NCBI GenBank assembly: GCA_037034305.1
Contig: JBAGJY010000010.1
Location: 62,001 to 126,000 of the forward strand
Origin: Streptantibioticus_A sp037034305
GTDB taxonomy: Bacteria; Actinomycetota; Actinomycetes; Streptomycetales; Streptomycetaceae
Length of the DNA: 64,000 nt
Direction: 5' to 3'
Part shown: positions 61,435 to 64,000 of the stretch, one piece after another
Layout: each line of letters starts with the position of its first letter
How positions within the stretch are numbered: position 1 is the first letter of the stretch
Program-made: the position numbers and the translations under genes
Notes under the pieces: generated by a model
Databases searched by the model: none
What the model was told of the DNA's origin: nothing
What the model saw: only the letters and a program-made list of their open reading frames with translations

Positions 61435-63562
61435 CGATGACGGTGCGCGCGGCCTCGACGTCGCCCCACTCCGGGGAGTAGGGGCGGACGGTGTCCACCA
61501 CCTCCGCGATGCGCTGGTAGAGCTTGCTGGCCAGCGCCCAGTTGCCGGGATCGGCCTCGCGCCCGTCCCGCATCACCGTGTGGAGCGCGGTGAGGACGGC
61601 GATCAGGGTACGGCCGGAGAGCGTGACCCGGGCCTCGCCCTCCTCGCCCGCCGCCACCTCGCCGGGCACCCTGAAGTGCGGGTCGGCCGCCGCCCGTTCC
61701 ACCACGAACGCCCAGGTGTCCCGGTGGCACACCAGGTCCGCGGTGCCGATGCCCGCGGCCTTCTCCAGCCGCTCCTCGTGCGGAATGGGCTCCGCCTGAG
61801 TGACTTCCGCCGCCGGTTCGGGGTCCGCCGGGACCGGCTCCGGCTCCTGGGCGGACTGTGCGACGTTCTTACGCGCGGCCCGCAACTCGCCGAACAGCGA
61901 CTCGATCTCCCTACGGAACTGCGCGATGTTCTGTGGCTCTTTCACCGTGTTGTCCTTTGAATCGGTCGTCGTCTTCCTGCCGTTCGCGTCGGGCGCGGCC
62001 CGCTGCGACATGAAGGCGACGGCGAGCAGGGCGGCGACGACGGCGATGGCGCCGCACACGCCGAGCAGGGTGCGCATCGCGTGCATGAAGGCGTCCTGTA
62101 CCGAACCCACCAGCGCCGGGTTGCCCAGCTTCTTGCCCACCTCGGTTCCGGTGGTCACGCTGCGCCGTACCAACTCCACGACGTGTCCGGGCAGTCGAGC
62201 CAGATGCAGGCTGGACCGGTAGTGGGAGTTGGCGATGGTGCCGAGCACCGCCACCCCGACCGAGCCGCCGACCTGGCGCAGCGCCGAGACCAGCGCCGAG
62301 CCGACGCCGCCGCGCTCGGCGGGCAGCGGATTGACCGCCGCCGCCATGGTGCTGGTCATCGCCAGCCCCAGGCCGAGCCCGATCACCACCAGCCACACTG
62401 ACACGAAGCCGTAGCCCGACGACACGCTCGTGCGGGTGCCGATGAACAGGCCGACCGCCACCAAAGCGAACCCGGCCGCGGGCACGAACCGTGAAGCGGC
62501 GCCCGAGGCAAGTCGGTTGACCACCGCCGCACTCGCCAGCGCCCCGCCGATCAGCGGCAGCAGCCGCAGCCCGGTGCCGAGGGTGTCGGTGTCGTCCACT
62601 GCCTGGAAGTACTGCGGCAGCGCGAAGATCAGCCCGAACATCGCGAAGCTCACCACCGTGCCCAGCAGCGAGCCCCACACGAATCCGCGGTGCCGGAACA
62701 GCGACAGGTCGACCAGCGGCTCACCGGCGGCGGTGACCCGGATCTCCCACAGCGCGAACAGCACCAGCAGCGCCGCCCCGCCGATCAGCGGCCCCAGCGC
62801 CTTGGCGCTGCCCCAACTCGCCTCACCGGCCTTGATCGAGCCGTAGACGATGCCCAGCAGACCGAGACTGGAGATCAGCACCCCGAGCAGGTCGATGCTG
62901 CCCCGCCGAGTGCCGCGTGACTCCGGTACCAGCACCGCCACCGCGGCCAGCCCCATGCCGACCAGCGGCAGGTTGACCAGGAAGACCGAGCCCCCCCAGA
63001 AGTGCTTGAGCAGCACACCGCCCGCGATCGGCCCCAGTGGCAGCCCGAGCGTCTGCGACACGGCGATCACCCCGACCGCCTTGGCCCGGTCCCGCTCGCC
63101 GGAGAACAGGTCCAGCAGTACCGAGGTGCACAGCGGCACCAGGAACGCCGCGCTCGCGCCCAGCACCGTCCGCGCGGCGATGAGCACGCCGGGCGAACCC
63201 GAGTAGGCGCACCACGCGGAGGAGCCGCCGAACACCGCCAGCGCCCCCAGCAGCATCTTCTTGCGGCCGTAGGAGTCCCCGATCAGCCCGGCGGGCAGCA
63301 GCAGGGTCGCCATCGCCAGCGTGAACGCGTCCACGAACCACTGCAGATCGCTGGTGGACGCGTTCAACTCGGCGCTGAGCGTGGGCAGCGCGGTGTTGAG
63401 GATCGTGGCGTCCACGCTGACGGTCAGCAGACTCAGCCCGATGGCCGCCAGCGCCCACCAGCGCCTGGCGTCAACCGCCCTGCCCGGACCGGCGGTTCGC
63501 GTGGCGGCCGTCCTGCCGCGGTGCGCCCGGTCCGCCGGGCGCCACCTGACCGGCGCTGTCAT
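61406..63562 (-). CDS. 14-TM MFS drug exporter with soluble C-terminal extension
   Basis: A 718-residue DHA2 (EmrB/QacA) family transporter. The membrane part (residues ~35-525) has WWALAAIGLSLLTVSVDATILNTALPTL, motif A GDSYGRKKMLL and motif C-like GPIAGGVLL. From ~540 the protein continues as a ~180-residue soluble domain: a coiled-coil-like IAQFRREIESLFGELRAARKN, a Pro/Glu linker, then a globular end with TLIAVLTALHTVMRDG. At 61945 an in-frame GTG is preceded by AAAGGACAACACG, so the domain may also be made alone. Ordinary DHA2 exporters end near 520-550 residues. It begins 3 bp after the aminotransferase stop. Confidence 0.85.
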   Translation of the reverse strand: MTAPVRWRPADRAHRGRTAATRTAGPGRAVDARRWWALAAIGLSLLTVSVDATILNTALPTLSAELNASTSDLQWFVDAFTLAMATLLLPAGLIGDSYGRKKMLLGALAVFGGSSAWCAYSGSPGVLIAARTVLGASAAFLVPLCTSVLLDLFSGERDRAKAVGVIAVSQTLGLPLGPIAGGVLLKHFWGGSVFLVNLPLVGMGLAAVAVLVPESRGTRRGSIDLLGVLISSLGLLGIVYGSIKAGEASWGSAKALGPLIGGAALLVLFALWEIRVTAAGEPLVDLSLFRHRGFVWGSLLGTVVSFAMFGLIFALPQYFQAVDDTDTLGTGLRLLPLIGGALASAAVVNRLASGAASRFVPAAGFALVAVGLFIGTRTSVSSGYGFVSVWLVVIGLGLGLAMTSTMAAAVNPLPAERGGVGSALVSALRQVGGSVGVAVLGTIANSHYRSSLHLARLPGHVVELVRRSVTTGTEVGKKLGNPALVGSVQDAFMHAMRTLLGVCGAIAVVAALLAVAFMSQRAAPDANGRKTTTDSKDNTVKEPQNIAQFRREIESLFGELRAARKNVAQSAQEPEPVPADPEPAAEVTQAEPIPHEERLEKAAGIGTADLVCHRDTWAFVVERAAADPHFRVPGEVAAGEEGEARVTLSGRTLIAVLTALHTVMRDGREADPGNWALASKLYQRIAEVVDTVRPYSPEWGDVEAARTVIVIDDRPAQR

Positions 63563-63565
63563 ACC

Positions 63566-64000
63566 TCAGGACCTCCCACTGTCTGCGGTGATCTCCTTCA
63601 TCCGCCGAACCAACTCGTCGTTGGCCGCACGGCTGCCGACGGTCACCCGTATCCCCGCGTGGGGAAAGGCACGGGTCAGCAGTCCGTGCCGGGCCAGCCG
63701 TTCAGCGACGCCCTCCGATGGCGAACCCAGCGGCAGCCACAGGAAGTTGGTCTGGCTCGGCGGCACCGTCCAGCCCTGAGCGCACAGCGCGTCCCGCAAC
63801 CGCTCGCGCTCCGCCACCACCTGATCGACCCGGGCGAACAGCTCGCCCTCGGCGGCCAGCGACGCCAGCGCGGCCTGCTCGGCGAGCCCACTGACCCCGC
63901 ACGGCACCGCGCACTTGCGCAGCGCGGCGGCCACCTCCGGCTGCGCCACGCCGTAGCCGACCCGCAGCCCGGCCAGCCCGTACGGGCAGCACCGCCCGGG
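63566..64000 (-). CDS. HisC-like PLP aminotransferase, C-terminal part
   Basis: The visible ~144 residues match the second half of class I/II aminotransferases of the histidinol-phosphate type: YGLAGLRVGYGVAQPEV at the start, then QTNFLWLPLG, and the substrate-binding Arg in GIRVTVGSRAANDELVRRM. The rest lies beyond the window. Just before YGLAG, where the Lys that binds PLP is expected (SKAYGLAG), the sequence reads RCCPYGLAG, so the Lys appears absent. Its stop is 3 bp before the MFS start, so the two are coupled. Confidence 0.8.
   Translation of the reverse strand, partial: PGRCCPYGLAGLRVGYGVAQPEVAAALRKCAVPCGVSGLAEQAALASLAAEGELFARVDQVVAERERLRDALCAQGWTVPPSQTNFLWLPLGSPSEGVAERLARHGLLTRAFPHAGIRVTVGSRAANDELVRRMKEITADSGRS

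Overview
The window is high-GC actinobacterial chromosome, most likely Streptomycetaceae. Evidence for this includes very high GC with strong third-position bias, GTG/TTG starts, XRE-DUF5753/DUF397 pairs, an F420-type nitroreductase and LLM oxidoreductase, a separate LysR-sdhCAB operon, an EshA-like family 2B encapsulin, a Cys-containing leader peptide, and compact gene packing with 1-4 bp overlaps. I see no rRNA, tRNA, CRISPR array or prophage. The only mobile-element-like sequence is a 181-bp palindrome-ended element at 57539-57719.

Layout. 1-1.1 kb: one-carbon folate pair (folD, cut by the window edge, and a cyclodeaminase-like protein), reverse strand. 1.4-5.4 kb: forward set of UvrA-like ATPase, quinone-reductase-like MDR and DUF427. 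5.4-11.5 kb: DNA polymerase A-like protein, two small membrane proteins, two TetR regulators (each with a candidate operator), a decayed flavin-oxidoreductase tail, a metallo-beta-lactamase-fold hydrolase and an epoxide-hydrolase-like protein. 11.6-16 kb: sdhCAB with a divergent LysR regulator and a textbook LysR box. 16-23 kb: acetyltransferase, secreted proteins, a two-component system followed by a secreted protein and a lipoprotein, XRE/DUF397, and a 3-hydroxyisobutyryl-CoA hydrolase-like protein.

23-32 kb is a glycan-use region: a secreted BNR-repeat protein, then (past a forward LLM oxidoreductase) an operon of solute-binding lipoprotein, two permeases, a GH5-type cytosolic glycosidase and a secreted GH85 endo-beta-N-acetylglucosaminidase. 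Together these look like an N-glycan scavenging pathway. 32-39.6 kb: a His-rich secreted peptide, a YVTN beta-propeller lipoprotein coupled to a NodB-like lipoprotein with an altered catalytic motif, a secreted Xaa-Pro peptidase-like protein, a Cys leader peptide before a 2OG-Fe(II) oxygenase, and small oxidoreductases. 39.7-42.1 kb: tex. 42.3-48.9 kb: a beta-oxidation set (alpha-methylacyl-CoA racemase-like, acyl-CoA dehydrogenase, thiolase, FadB-like fusion) ending at a MerR regulator with a perfect 8-bp-arm palindrome upstream. 49-56.9 kb: ThDP enzyme, acyl desaturase, ABC-F protein, pseudouridine catabolism pair (psuG and a PfkB kinase) and a secreted phosphodiester glycosidase. 57-64 kb: deazaflavin nitroreductase, the 181-bp element, a polyprenyl synthetase downstream of a family 2B encapsulin shell gene, asparaginase, a 14-TM MFS exporter with an unusual soluble C-terminal domain, and the 3' part of a HisC-like aminotransferase.

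The most interesting unit is the encapsulin shell plus polyprenyl synthetase pair (57716-60248), which suggests an encapsulated prenyl-diphosphate synthase. Its cargo gene takes its stop codon from the end of the inserted palindromic element.
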